DNA from: Streptomyces albidoflavus
GTDB lineage: Bacteria; Actinomycetota; Actinomycetes; Streptomycetales; Streptomycetaceae
Direction of reading: 5' to 3'
Length of the DNA stretch: 64,000 nucleotides
NCBI RefSeq assembly: GCF_000719955.1
Contig: NZ_JOII01000016.1
Coordinates: 1-64,000, forward strand
A program made the translations under genes and the position numbers. How positions within the stretch are numbered: position 1 is the first letter of the stretch; each line of letters starts with the position of its first letter. A model generated the notes under the pieces. It did no database searches. It was not told the origin of the DNA and saw only the letters and a program-made list of their open reading frames with translations. Of this stretch, positions 7,904-16,881 are shown in pieces.

Positions 7904-9352
7904 ATGCGCCGAGCAAAAATCGTCTGCACCCTAGGACCGGCCACCGACTCGTACGGGCAGATCAAGGCCCTCGTCGAAGCCGGAATGGACATCGCCCGCC
8001 TCAACCTCAGCCACGGCCTCCACGCCGAGCACGAAGAACGCTACGCACGCGTCCGCAAGGCCGCCGACGAGACCGGCCGCAGCGTCGGCATCCTCGCCGA
8101 CCTTCAAGGACCGAAGATCCGCCTCGGCCGCTTCACCGAAGGCCCTGTACTCCTTGAACGCGGCGACGACTTCACCATCACCGTCGAACCCGCGGCCGAG
8201 GGCGACCGCCACAGCTGCGGCACCACCTACCCCGGCCTCGCCGCCGACGTCACCCCCGGCGAACGCATCCTCGTCGACGACGGCCGGGTCACCCTCGAAG
8301 TCACCGCCGTCGACGGACCCCGCGTCCGCACCACCGTCGTCGAAGGCGGCATGGTCTCCGACCACAAGGGACTCAACCTCCCCGGCGTCGCCGTCTCCGT
8401 CCCCGCCCTCTCCGACAAGGACATCGAGGACCTCCGCTGGGCCCTGCGCACCGGCGCCGACGTCATCGCTCTCTCCTTCGTCCGCAGCGGCCGCGACATC
8501 GAGGACGTCCACCGCGTCATGGACGAGGAAGGCCGCCGCCTCCCCGTCATCGCCAAGATCGAGAAGCCCCAGGCCGTCGAGAACATCGAATCCATCGTCG
8601 CCGCCTTCGACGGCATCATGGTCGCCCGCGGCGACCTCGGCGTGGAGATGCCCCTGGAGCAGGTGCCGATCGTCCAGAAGCGCGCCGTCAAGCTCGCCAA
8701 GCGCAACGCCAAGCCGGTCATCGTCGCCACCCAGATGCTCGACTCGATGATCGACAACTCCCGGCCCACCCGCGCCGAGGCCTCCGACGTCGCCAACGCC
8801 GTCATCGACGGCACCGACGCCGTGATGCTCTCCGGCGAGACCAGCGTCGGCAAGTACCCGGTCGAGACCGTCCGCACCATGGGCCGCATCGTCGAGGCCG
8901 CCGAGAGCGACATCCTCGCCAAGGGGCTCCCGCCGCTCACCGAGGTCAACAAGCCCCGCACCCAGGGCGGCGCCGTGGCCCGGGCCGCCGCCGAGATGGG
9001 CGACTTCCTCGGCGCCAAGTTCCTGGTGGCCTTCACGCAGAGCGGCGACACCGTCCGCCGCCTCTCCCGCTACCGCTCGCCGATCCCGCTCCTCGCCTTC
9101 ACCCCCGACCCGGCCACCCGCTCCCAGCTCAACCTCACCTGGGGCGTCGAGACCTTCCTCGGGCCGCACGTCGACTCCACCGACGCGATGGTCGACCAGG
9201 TCGACGAGTACCTCCTGAAGGTCGGCCGCTGCCAGCGCGGCGACACCGTCGTCATCACCGCCGGCTCACCCCCCGGTGTCTCCGGCTCCACCAACCTGGT
9301 CCGCGTCCACCACATCGGCGAGGACGACACCGCCCCCGCCACCCGCCCCTGA
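7904..9352 (+). CDS. pyk: Pyruvate kinase
   Basis: Last step of glycolysis: phosphoenolpyruvate + ADP to pyruvate + ATP, a cytoplasmic homotetramer. The sequence shows RRAKIVCTLGPA at the N-terminus, ARLNLSHG, the PEP/Mg site MVARGDLGVEMP and a complete allosteric C-terminal domain; 482 aa is the normal length. The ATG at 7904 has no ribosome site but a TAGGGT -10 hexamer 6 nt upstream, which points to leaderless translation. Codon choice changes within the gene: the first half uses almost only CTC for leucine, the last third mixes CTG, matching the end of a strongly C-skewed stretch. A second pyk elsewhere is usual in Streptomyces, so this need not be the only one. Confidence 0.97.
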   Translation: MRRAKIVCTLGPATDSYGQIKALVEAGMDIARLNLSHGLHAEHEERYARVRKAADETGRSVGILADLQGPKIRLGRFTEGPVLLERGDDFTITVEPAAEGDRHSCGTTYPGLAADVTPGERILVDDGRVTLEVTAVDGPRVRTTVVEGGMVSDHKGLNLPGVAVSVPALSDKDIEDLRWALRTGADVIALSFVRSGRDIEDVHRVMDEEGRRLPVIAKIEKPQAVENIESIVAAFDGIMVARGDLGVEMPLEQVPIVQKRAVKLAKRNAKPVIVATQMLDSMIDNSRPTRAEASDVANAVIDGTDAVMLSGETSVGKYPVETVRTMGRIVEAAESDILAKGLPPLTEVNKPRTQGGAVARAAAEMGDFLGAKFLVAFTQSGDTVRRLSRYRSPIPLLAFTPDPATRSQLNLTWGVETFLGPHVDSTDAMVDQVDEYLLKVGRCQRGDTVVITAGSPPGVSGSTNLVRVHHIGEDDTAPATRP

Positions 9353-9399
9353 CCCCACCCGGGTCCGCCGCCGCACGGGCCGGGGTGCTGGGGGGCAGG

Positions 9400-10176
9400 T
9401 CAGTACTTCGGCCCCACGTGGGCGTCCATGAGGGCCACGGAGGGTTTGCGGGCTACGGAGATGTTGAGTTCCCTGCCCGAGTGGCGCAGGACGCCCCATT
9501 CGACGCCGAGTGCGTCCAGGGTGTCGCTGTAGAGGCGGCGGATGTCGTCCGAGCGGTTGGTGAAGAAGTACCGCGTGTACTCGTACCGGCGGCGTTCCCC
9601 GCTCGCCAGTGTGCGCTCCGTCCAGTTGGTGAAGCGGCATCCGTCGGAATGGAAGAGACCGCGCACGAACTCCCAGGGATGGGCGTCCACGAGTTGCCGC
9701 TGCCAGGGCTCCAGGATGATGGGTCGTTCGTGCTTCTTCCCTGGCCCGTGCTGCGGAAAGGGGCAGCGCCAGTGCTTGCTGGAACTGGAGACCGCCACGC
9801 ACCCGGGGTACTGGGTGCGCCAGACATTGTTCGGCAGCGCCTTGCCCATGGCGTCGGCGCAGGCGTCGATGAGCCCCGGCCAGGCGTCGGCACAGGCTAT
9901 GCGCAGGACGTAGACGCCTTTCCGGCTGAGACTGAGGCAGCCGTCGCCCAGGTAGAGGCCGAGGAGGTAGACGTAGGCGGCCTGGTCGGCGGGGAGGGCC
10001 GGAGTGTCCGCGCAGCGGTAGCAGGTGGCGGGCCGCATGTGAGGCAGGGGCTCCACGCGTACGGTCCAGCTGCGGATCGTGGCCCGGGCGATGCCTGTCT
10101 GCTTGCTCACGCTGTTGAGACTCATCCCCGTGTCGAGGAGGGAGAGAGCGTGCTTTCTGGTGGTGCGATCGTACAT
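9400..10176 (-). CDS. HTH plus LAGLIDADG-type homing endonuclease-like protein
   Basis: A 258-aa protein with an N-terminal helix-turn-helix (about residues 17-38, LNSVSKQTGIARATIRSW), a CYRC Cys-x2-Cys pair near residue 52, and two segments resembling LAGLIDADG helices: LLGLYLGDG at 71-79 and VRGLFHSDG at 171-179, each ending with the expected acidic residue and about 100 residues apart as in single-chain LAGLIDADG endonucleases. It may be a DNA nicking/cutting enzyme or a regulator derived from one. It is free-standing, not in an intron or intein. It sits between pyk and a tRNA, just past the tRNA terminator. Its codons are visibly less GC-biased than its neighbours, which would fit acquisition. 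ATG start; no clear ribosome site. The endonuclease assignment is inference from motif shape. Confidence 0.6.
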   Translation of the reverse strand: MYDRTTRKHALSLLDTGMSLNSVSKQTGIARATIRSWTVRVEPLPHMRPATCYRCADTPALPADQAAYVYLLGLYLGDGCLSLSRKGVYVLRIACADAWPGLIDACADAMGKALPNNVWRTQYPGCVAVSSSSKHWRCPFPQHGPGKKHERPIILEPWQRQLVDAHPWEFVRGLFHSDGCRFTNWTERTLASGERRRYEYTRYFFTNRSDDIRRLYSDTLDALGVEWGVLRHSGRELNISVARKPSVALMDAHVGPKY

Positions 10177-10221
10177 ACGGACGATCTTGTGCAGTGCGAC
10201 TCGAAAGCAGTCGAATACGCG

Positions 10222-10254
10222 AAAAAGTCACCCTTTCGAGTGAAAGGGTGACTT
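10222..10254 (-). terminator. Rho-independent terminator of the tRNA gene
   Basis: A 13-bp perfect stem (AAGTCACCCTTTC with its complement, 4-nt loop) is followed on the minus strand by five Ts, one of the few classic U-tract terminators here. It lies 27 nt past the tRNA CCA end and separates the tRNA from the endonuclease-like gene. Confidence 0.85.
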
Positions 10255-10281
10255 CTGTGGTTTCACCTTTGAAAGTAAGGC

Positions 10282-10358
10282 TGGTGCCCCGGGTCGGACT
10301 CGAACCGACACCGAATGGAGTTTGAAGCCATCGTCTCTGCCAATTGGACTACCGGGGC
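10282..10358 (-). tRNA. tRNA with CAA anticodon but class I shape (identity uncertain)
   Basis: Read on the minus strand it folds as a 74-nt tRNA with encoded CCA: acceptor GCCCCGG/CCGGGGC, discriminator A, T-arm GTCGG-TTCGAGT-CCGAC and a D-loop containing GG. The anticodon arm is ATGGC-TTCAAAC-TCCAT, so positions 34-36 read CAA (leucine UUG), with a C-T mismatch closing the loop. Bacterial tRNA-Leu normally has a long variable arm; here it is only 5 nt (TCGGT). If the loop is read one base earlier the anticodon would be TCA, which reads UGA. It could be an unusual elongator, a degenerate tRNA or a tRNA-like RNA. A U-tract terminator follows, so it is probably transcribed. Confidence 0.75.
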
Positions 10359-10474
10359 CTACGAATCGAAGGTTGCTCTCGACCCGCTGGCGTCGAGTTT
10401 ACCGCAGCTAGGTAGGCTCTCCATAGTAGGACCAGCAGAACCGCGCGCCCCGCCCTGAGCCAAGGAGCACCCCC

Positions 10475-11128
10475 GTGAGCGTCCCCGAGCCCGAGTCCCA
10501 GCCCGTCTCAGACGGTGACGTGTCGCACGTCCCTCCGCTGACGACCCGCGTGGTGATCGCCGAGGACGAGGCGCTGATCCGGCTCGATCTCAAGGAGATG
10601 CTGGAGGAGGAGGGGTACTCCGTCGTCGGCGAGGCCGGTGACGGGGCCAAGGCGGTCGAGCTGGCCCGGGAGCACCGCCCGGACCTGGTCATCCTCGATG
10701 TGAAGATGCCGGTCCTGGACGGCATCTCGGCGGCCGAGAAGATCGCCGAGGAGTCCATCGCCCCGGTGCTGATGCTCACCGCCTTCTCCCAGCGCGACCT
10801 GGTCGAGCGCGCCCGGGACGCCGGGGCCATGGCGTACCTGGTGAAGCCGTTCAGCAAGAGCGACGTGGTGCCGGCGATCGAGATGGCCGTCTCGCGCTTC
10901 ACCGAGCTGCGGACGCTGGAGAAGGAGGTCGAGGACCTCTCCCAGCGCCTGGAGACCCGCAAGCTGGTGGACCGGGCCAAGTCGATCCTCCAGACCCAGT
11001 ACGGACTGACCGAGCCGGCCGCCTTCCGGTGGATCCAGAAGACCTCGATGGACCGCCGCATGTCGATGCGGCAGGTCGCCGAGGCGGTCATCGAGGACGA
11101 CGAGGAGAAGCGCGCCGCCAAGGGCTGA
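10475..11128 (+). CDS. pdtaR: ANTAR-domain response regulator PdtaR
   Basis: Two-domain regulator that acts on RNA. Residues about 24-140 are a receiver domain with acidic residues E30 and D31, phosphoacceptor D75 in LVILDVKMP and the conserved Lys in YLVKPF. The C-terminal part (LVDRAKSILQTQYGLTEPAAFRWIQKTSMDRRMSMRQVAEAVI) is an ANTAR RNA-binding three-helix domain; such proteins bind paired hexaloop hairpins and prevent termination. 217 aa, standard length. GTG start with AAGGAG 7 nt upstream. Its partner kinase PdtaS is not in the window. It is convergent with livF across a 17-bp hairpin, and its upstream region is shared with the divergent tRNA. Confidence 0.93.
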   Translation: MSVPEPESQPVSDGDVSHVPPLTTRVVIAEDEALIRLDLKEMLEEEGYSVVGEAGDGAKAVELAREHRPDLVILDVKMPVLDGISAAEKIAEESIAPVLMLTAFSQRDLVERARDAGAMAYLVKPFSKSDVVPAIEMAVSRFTELRTLEKEVEDLSQRLETRKLVDRAKSILQTQYGLTEPAAFRWIQKTSMDRRMSMRQVAEAVIEDDEEKRAAKG

Positions 11129-11147
11129 GCCCGGCGCCGTACGCGCA

Positions 11148-11186
11148 CGAGCGGGCCCGCACCCCCCGAGGGTGCGGGCCCGCTCG
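11148..11186. terminator. Bidirectional terminator between pdtaR and livF
   Basis: A perfect 17-bp stem (11148-11164 with 11170-11186) on a 5-nt loop lies between two convergent genes and can serve both. Confidence 0.85.
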
Positions 11187-11201
11187 CGTACCGCCGTGGG
11201 G

Positions 11202-11914
11202 TCAGTCCTCGCCGAGGTAGGCCTTGCGGACGGACTCGTCGTGGAGGAGGTCGGCGCCGGTCCCCGAGAGGACGATCTTGCCGATCTCCATGACGTGGCC
11301 CTGGTCGGCCAGCGAGAGCGCGGCCTGGGCGTTCTGCTCGACCAGCAGGATCGTGGTGCCCTGGGCCTTCAGCTCCGCGATGGTCTCCATGATCTTCTGC
11401 ATCATGATCGGGGAGAGGCCCATCGAGGGCTCGTCCAGCATCAGCAGCTTGGGCTGGGACATCAGGGCGCGCCCCATGGCGAGCATCTGCTGCTCACCGC
11501 CGGAGAGGGTGCCCGCCGCCTGCCTGCGGCGCTCCCCGAGGATGGGGAAGCGCTCGTAGGAGCGTTCGATGTCGCGCTCGATGCCCTCGGCGTCCTTGCG
11601 GAGGAAGGCGCCGAGCTTGAGGTTCTCCGCGATGGTGAGGTTCGGGAAGATCCTGCGGCCTTCGGGCGAGTGGGCGAGGCCCTTGGCGACCACCTTGTGG
11701 GCGCCGACCCCGGTGATCTCCTCGCCGTCGAAGACGACGGAGCCGGAGACCGGCTTGAGGAGCCCGGAGAGGGTGCGCAGGGTGGTGGTCTTGCCGGCGC
11801 CGTTGGTGCCGATCAGGGTGACGATCTCCCCGGCGTGGACGGAGAAGGAGATGCCCTTGACGGCCTCGATCTTGCCGTAGGCGACCTTGAGGTCCTTGAC
11901 CTCCAGCAGGGCGG

Positions 11915-11918
<4 letters not shown>
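11202..11918 (-). CDS. livF: Branched-chain amino acid ABC transporter ATP-binding protein LivF
   Basis: One of two ATPases of the high-affinity Leu/Ile/Val importer, working at the inner face of the membrane with LivG. Walker A GTNGAGKTT, signature LSGGEQQMLAMGRAL and Walker B LLMLDEPSMGL are all present; 238 aa is the normal LivF size. Its ATG overlaps the livG stop (ATGA), showing translational coupling, and it is the last gene of the livK-H-M-G-F operon. The stop lies close to the bidirectional hairpin shared with pdtaR. Confidence 0.95.
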
Positions 11919-12823
<905 letters not shown>

Positions 12824-12828
12824 GGTGG

Positions 12829-14604
12829 TTACACCCCCGCCTTGCTGAGGCCGATATCGCCCTTGGGTGTGTCTAGTTGCCCGGTCTCCTTGAACTCCAG
12901 CTGCTTGCGCCGGTCGGCGACGAGGCCCTCGGGGCGGAAGCGCATCAGGAGGACGAGCGCGATGCCGAAGAGGAGCAGCTGGTAGTCGGCCATGAACTGG
13001 AGCTTGGCCGGGATCAGGTAGAGCAGGGCGGCGCCGATGAGCGGTCCGCTGACCGTTCCCATGCCGCCGAGGATGACGGCGGCGAGGAGGAAGGCGGAGT
13101 TGGGCGGCATCGACTCGACGAACTTGTACTGGGCGGGGGTCACGGTGTACGTGACGTGGGCCTGTACGGTGCCGGCGAGGCCGGCCAGGGTGGCGCCGAG
13201 GGCGAAGGCGAGGAGCTTGAGCCGGAAGGCGTTGATGCCCATGGCGCGGGCGGCGGTCTCGTCCTCGCGGATGGCGACCCAGGCGCGGCCGATGCGCGAC
13301 TGGTCGCTGCGGCGGAAGACGAGGACGACGACGATGGTGACGAGCAGCATCAGCAGGTAGTAGTTGGAGAACCTGCCGAGTTCCACGCCGAGGACGGTGT
13401 GGCTCTCACCGAAGTTGAAGCCGAACATCTCCAGGTCGGGGATGTTGGGGATGCCGTTGGGCCCGTTGGTGATGTCGGGTCCGCTGGTGCCGTCGAGGTT
13501 CTGCATGCCGATGCGGAAGATCTCGCCGAAGCCGAGGGTGACGATGGCGAGGTAGTCGCCGTGCAGCCGCAGCGTCGGGGCGCCGATGATGACGCCGAAG
13601 ATCAGGGAGGCGAGGGCGCCGAGGAGGACGGCAGCCCAGAACGGCACGTGGACGTCGAAGGGGGAGTTGGGGGAGCCGGAGACCAGGGCCGCGGTGTAGG
13701 CGCCGACGCCGAGGAAGGCGACGTAGCCGAGGTCGAGGAGGCCGGCGAGGCCGACGACGATGTTGAGGCCGAGGGCGACGGTGGCGAAGATGAGGATGTT
13801 GGTGCCGACGCTGGTGTAGGCGTCGCTGGTCTGGGTGAACGGGAAGGCGAAGGCCGACACGAAGGCGGCGGTGACCGTCACGTTCTTGTGCTTGACGGTG
13901 AGGCCGGTGAGGCGGCGGCTGAGGCCGGACTTGTTGAGGGCGGCGACGCCGAAGCCGATGAGGAGGAGGAAGCCGAGGAAGTCCTCGGCGCCTTCCGTGC
14001 CGATGCCGTAGGTGAAGGCCAGCAGGCCGATGCCGAAGGCGACGGCGATGAGGAGGATCTCGGCCCAGCTGGGGAGTTCCTTGGCGGCTGCGGGGGCCGG
14101 GGCCTTGAAGAAGGCGGCGAACGTGGCCCAGCCGCTGGTTCCGGTGGGTTCGGCCTCGCGGGGGAGGGCGAAGGAGAGGGCCACGGTCAGCGCGGTGGCG
14201 ACGGCGGCGAGCCAGGCGCCGGGTTCGAGGTTGACCAGGCCGCCGAGTTCGACGGCGATGGCGATGACGGTGAACCAGGTGGTGGCGAAGGTGGCGAGCG
14301 CCATGAGGCGGACGGAGGCGTACTTGCCGCCGGGGGTGGCCCAGCGCAGTCCGGGGATGCCGAGTCCGCCGAGAACGAGGACGGCGGTGAGCAGGGCGCC
14401 GGTGAGGGTGAGGAGCTGGAGGCCGCCGGGGTAGCCGTCGACGGTGAGGTTGCCGGGGAACTCGGCGGTCCAGGTCCAGGCCAGGAAGGTGCTGGCGAAG
14501 GAGAGGACGGCGCCGCCGAGGGTGGCGTAGCTCAGGGCCTTGGGGGCCTTGGGGGTGGCGGGTGCCTGGGTTTCGGTGGTGGTCTGGGTGGTCATCTGTA
14601 TCAC
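12829..14604 (-). CDS. livM: Branched-chain amino acid ABC transporter permease LivM, N-terminally extended
   Basis: Inner-membrane permease subunit. The C-terminal ~350 residues are a typical LivM core (NIVVGLAGLLDLGYVAFLGVGAY, TLRLHGDYLAIVTLGFGEI, AIREDETAARAMGIN, GGMGTVSGPLIGAALL). Before it lie about 220 residues with several extra hydrophobic segments, so the protein is 591 aa against about 425 in E. coli. The start is GTG at 14604, overlapping the livH stop as GTGA; ATG at 14595 is a close alternative. It pairs with LivH to form the channel. Confidence 0.93.
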   Translation of the reverse strand: MIQMTTQTTTETQAPATPKAPKALSYATLGGAVLSFASTFLAWTWTAEFPGNLTVDGYPGGLQLLTLTGALLTAVLVLGGLGIPGLRWATPGGKYASVRLMALATFATTWFTVIAIAVELGGLVNLEPGAWLAAVATALTVALSFALPREAEPTGTSGWATFAAFFKAPAPAAAKELPSWAEILLIAVAFGIGLLAFTYGIGTEGAEDFLGFLLLIGFGVAALNKSGLSRRLTGLTVKHKNVTVTAAFVSAFAFPFTQTSDAYTSVGTNILIFATVALGLNIVVGLAGLLDLGYVAFLGVGAYTAALVSGSPNSPFDVHVPFWAAVLLGALASLIFGVIIGAPTLRLHGDYLAIVTLGFGEIFRIGMQNLDGTSGPDITNGPNGIPNIPDLEMFGFNFGESHTVLGVELGRFSNYYLLMLLVTIVVVLVFRRSDQSRIGRAWVAIREDETAARAMGINAFRLKLLAFALGATLAGLAGTVQAHVTYTVTPAQYKFVESMPPNSAFLLAAVILGGMGTVSGPLIGAALLYLIPAKLQFMADYQLLLFGIALVLLMRFRPEGLVADRRKQLEFKETGQLDTPKGDIGLSKAGV

Positions 14605-15533
14605 GCCCGATCCGCGCCGCGGCTGCCGAGGATGCCCTGGGGCCTCAGGAGGAGGACCAGGATCAGCAGGACGAAGGCCCAGACGTCCTTCCAGGCCCCG
14701 CCGCCGAACATGCTCATGCCGGGCACGTTCTCCATGTAGGCGGTGGCGAGGGTTTCGGCGACGCCGAGGACGAGGCCGCCGATCATGGCGCCGTAGATGT
14801 TGCCGATGCCGCCGAGGACGGCGGCGGTGAACGCCTTGAGGCCGGCGATGAAGCCCATGCGGAACTGGACTTCGCCGTACTTGAGGCCGTGGGCGACCGC
14901 GGCGATGGCGGCGAAGGCGGCACCGATGCCGAACGCGGTGACGATGATGCGGTCGGTGTTGATGCCCATGAGCTTGGCGGTGTCGGGGTCCTGCGAGGTG
15001 GCCTGCATGGCCCGGCCGGTGCGGGTCTTGGAGACGAAGACGCCGAGGGCGATCATGCAGACGGGGGCGGCGATGAGGAGGAAGAGGTCGCCGCGGCTGA
15101 TGGAGAAGGCACCGAGGTCGATGCGTCCGCCCTCGAAGTGCGGGAAGCTGAGGGCGCCGTCCCGGGCCTTGGGGTAGAAGGACCAGACGAGTTGCTGGAG
15201 GACGAGCGAGAGGCCGATCGCGGTGATGAGCGGGGCGAGGCGGGGGCCGCCGCGCAGAGGCCGGTAGGCGAACCGTTCGGCGCCGATGGCGACGGTGACG
15301 GAGAAGACCATGCCGAGCAGGATCATGACGGGGAGGGCGACGAGGACGCCGGTGCCGTCGGGGAGCCAGAGCCAGGCGGTGAGGGCTCCGAAGCCTCCGA
15401 TCATGAATATCTCGCCGTGGGCGAAGTTGATGAGCTGAACGATGCCATAGACCATCGTGTAACCGATTGCGATGAGTCCGTACAGCGCGCCGAGTAGCAG
15501 GCCGTTGGCAAGTTGCTGCGGCAGATCGTGCAC
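14601..15533 (-). CDS. livH: Branched-chain amino acid ABC transporter permease LivH
   Basis: Multispanning permease of the liv importer: LANGLLLGALYGLIAIGYTMVYGIVQLINFAHGEIFMIGGF is the classic LivH N-terminal stretch, and the coupling-loop region MGINTDRIIVTAFGIGAAFAAIAAVAHG follows. 310 aa is the normal length. Overlaps livM by 4 nt. It is separated from livK by about 100 nt containing a 14-bp hairpin, so it is probably expressed less than the binding protein. Confidence 0.95.
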   Translation of the reverse strand: MHDLPQQLANGLLLGALYGLIAIGYTMVYGIVQLINFAHGEIFMIGGFGALTAWLWLPDGTGVLVALPVMILLGMVFSVTVAIGAERFAYRPLRGGPRLAPLITAIGLSLVLQQLVWSFYPKARDGALSFPHFEGGRIDLGAFSISRGDLFLLIAAPVCMIALGVFVSKTRTGRAMQATSQDPDTAKLMGINTDRIIVTAFGIGAAFAAIAAVAHGLKYGEVQFRMGFIAGLKAFTAAVLGGIGNIYGAMIGGLVLGVAETLATAYMENVPGMSMFGGGAWKDVWAFVLLILVLLLRPQGILGSRGADRA

Positions 15534-15567
15534 CGCGGGGCCTCCGAGTGAGTGTGGTCAGATACGG

Positions 15568-15600
15568 CCGCGCGGGGGCGCTGGTGGCGCCCCCGCGCGG
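15568..15600 (-). terminator. Intercistronic hairpin between livK and livH
   Basis: CCGCGCGGGGGCGC and its exact complement form a 14-bp stem with a TGGTG loop inside one operon. Such partial terminators or mRNA stabilisers commonly let the binding protein be made in excess over the permease genes. Confidence 0.7.
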
Positions 15601-15636
15601 TTCAGGGATGTTCGTTCCGGGGCGGTGGGGAGAGGA

Positions 15637-16881
15637 TCAGCCCTCGTACTCGCCGCTGTTGACCGGCTTGTGGGCCCCGTCGGTCACCTGGTAGAGGGAG
15701 AGCTGCTTGTTGGTGGTGTCGCCGTACTCGTCGAAGCCGACCTCGCCGGTGACGCCGCTGAACTTGACCGACTGCATGGCCTCGGTGACCTGCTTGCGGG
15801 CGTCCTTGGCGTCGGTGGGCAGCTTGCCGTCGTTCTTCTCGGCGACGGCCTTGACGGCCTGGATGATGGCCCAGGCGGAGTCGTAGGCGTAGCCGCCGTA
15901 GGCCTCCCAGGTGTTCTCGTACCCCTCGGCCTTGTAGTTCTTCATGAACTCCTTGGCGGTGTCGAGGGTGTCGAGGGGGGCGCCCACGGAGCTGGCGAAG
16001 TCGCCCTCGGCGTTCTTCTTGGCGAGCTTGATGTACTCACCGCTGAAGAGCGCGTCACCGCCGACGGTGGGGATCTTGGCGCCGGCGTTCTTGATCTGGC
16101 TGGCCAGGGGGGCGCCGGCCGGGTACTCGCCGCCGTAGTAGACGAAGTCGGCCTTGGACTTGGCGACCTTGCTGGCGACGGAGGAGAAGTCGCGGTCCTC
16201 GGGGTTGATGTGGTCGGAGCCGACCACCTTGCCGCCGAGCTTCTTGAACTCCGTGGAGAAGGTTCCGGCGAGGCCCGCGCCGTAGGTCTTCTTGTCGTCG
16301 ATGACGAAGACGGACTTGAGTCCCTCTTCCTCGTACATGTACTTCGCCGCGTACGGGCCCTGGATGGCGTCGGTGGTGGAGGTGCGGAAGTACGTGTCGT
16401 ACAGCCGCGCCTTCTTGCCGGACTGCCAGTCCTTGCCCTGGGTCAGCTCGGGGTTGGTGTTGGCCGGGGAGACCTGCACCATGCCGGCGTCGGCGAAGAC
16501 CTTCTGCATGGACTGGCCGACGTCGGAGTTGAGCGGGCCGACCGCGCCGAGGACCTTGTCGTCGGCGATGAACTTGGTGGCGTTCTGCTGGCCGGTGGCG
16601 GCCTGGGCGGCGTCGTCCAGGGCCTGGAGCTTGAAGGTGACGCCGTCGACTTCGTTGTTCTTGTTGGCCGTCTTGACGGCCAGCTCGGCGGAGTTCTTGA
16701 TGCCCTGGCCGAGCGCGGACAGGTCGCCGGTCAGCGGGGCGTCGAGGCCGATGACGACAGTCTGCTTGCCACCGCCACCGCCTCCTCCTCCGGCGCTGTC
16801 GTCGCGGGACCCGCAGGCGGACAGGGTCAGAGCCCCGGCGGTGACGGCGGTGGTGATGACGAGCAAGGAACGGTGGCGCAC
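15637..16881 (-). CDS. livK: Branched-chain amino acid-binding lipoprotein LivK
   Basis: Periplasmic-binding-fold lipoprotein that captures substrate outside the membrane for LivHMGF. A lipoprotein signal occupies residues 1-22 with lipobox LSA-C23, followed by a Gly8 linker and the Peripla_BP_6 fold (VIGLDAPLTGDLSALGQG, GAVGPLNSDVGQSM, VFVIDDKKTYGAGLAGTF, TWEAYGGYAYDSAWAIIQAV). 414 aa, normal. GTG start with GGGGAGAGGA 7 nt upstream. First gene of the liv operon; a long intergenic region upstream carries the promoter. Substrate could be branched-chain amino acids or related amides. Confidence 0.93.
   Translation of the reverse strand: MRHRSLLVITTAVTAGALTLSACGSRDDSAGGGGGGGGKQTVVIGLDAPLTGDLSALGQGIKNSAELAVKTANKNNEVDGVTFKLQALDDAAQAATGQQNATKFIADDKVLGAVGPLNSDVGQSMQKVFADAGMVQVSPANTNPELTQGKDWQSGKKARLYDTYFRTSTTDAIQGPYAAKYMYEEEGLKSVFVIDDKKTYGAGLAGTFSTEFKKLGGKVVGSDHINPEDRDFSSVASKVAKSKADFVYYGGEYPAGAPLASQIKNAGAKIPTVGGDALFSGEYIKLAKKNAEGDFASSVGAPLDTLDTAKEFMKNYKAEGYENTWEAYGGYAYDSAWAIIQAVKAVAEKNDGKLPTDAKDARKQVTEAMQSVKFSGVTGEVGFDEYGDTTNKQLSLYQVTDGAHKPVNSGEYEG

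Noticed and set aside
11148..11186. ANTAR-target tandem hexaloop hairpins near pdtaR
   Set aside because: Only a single long hairpin with a 5-nt loop is present; it fits a convergent terminator, not the paired 6-nt-loop motif bound by ANTAR domains.
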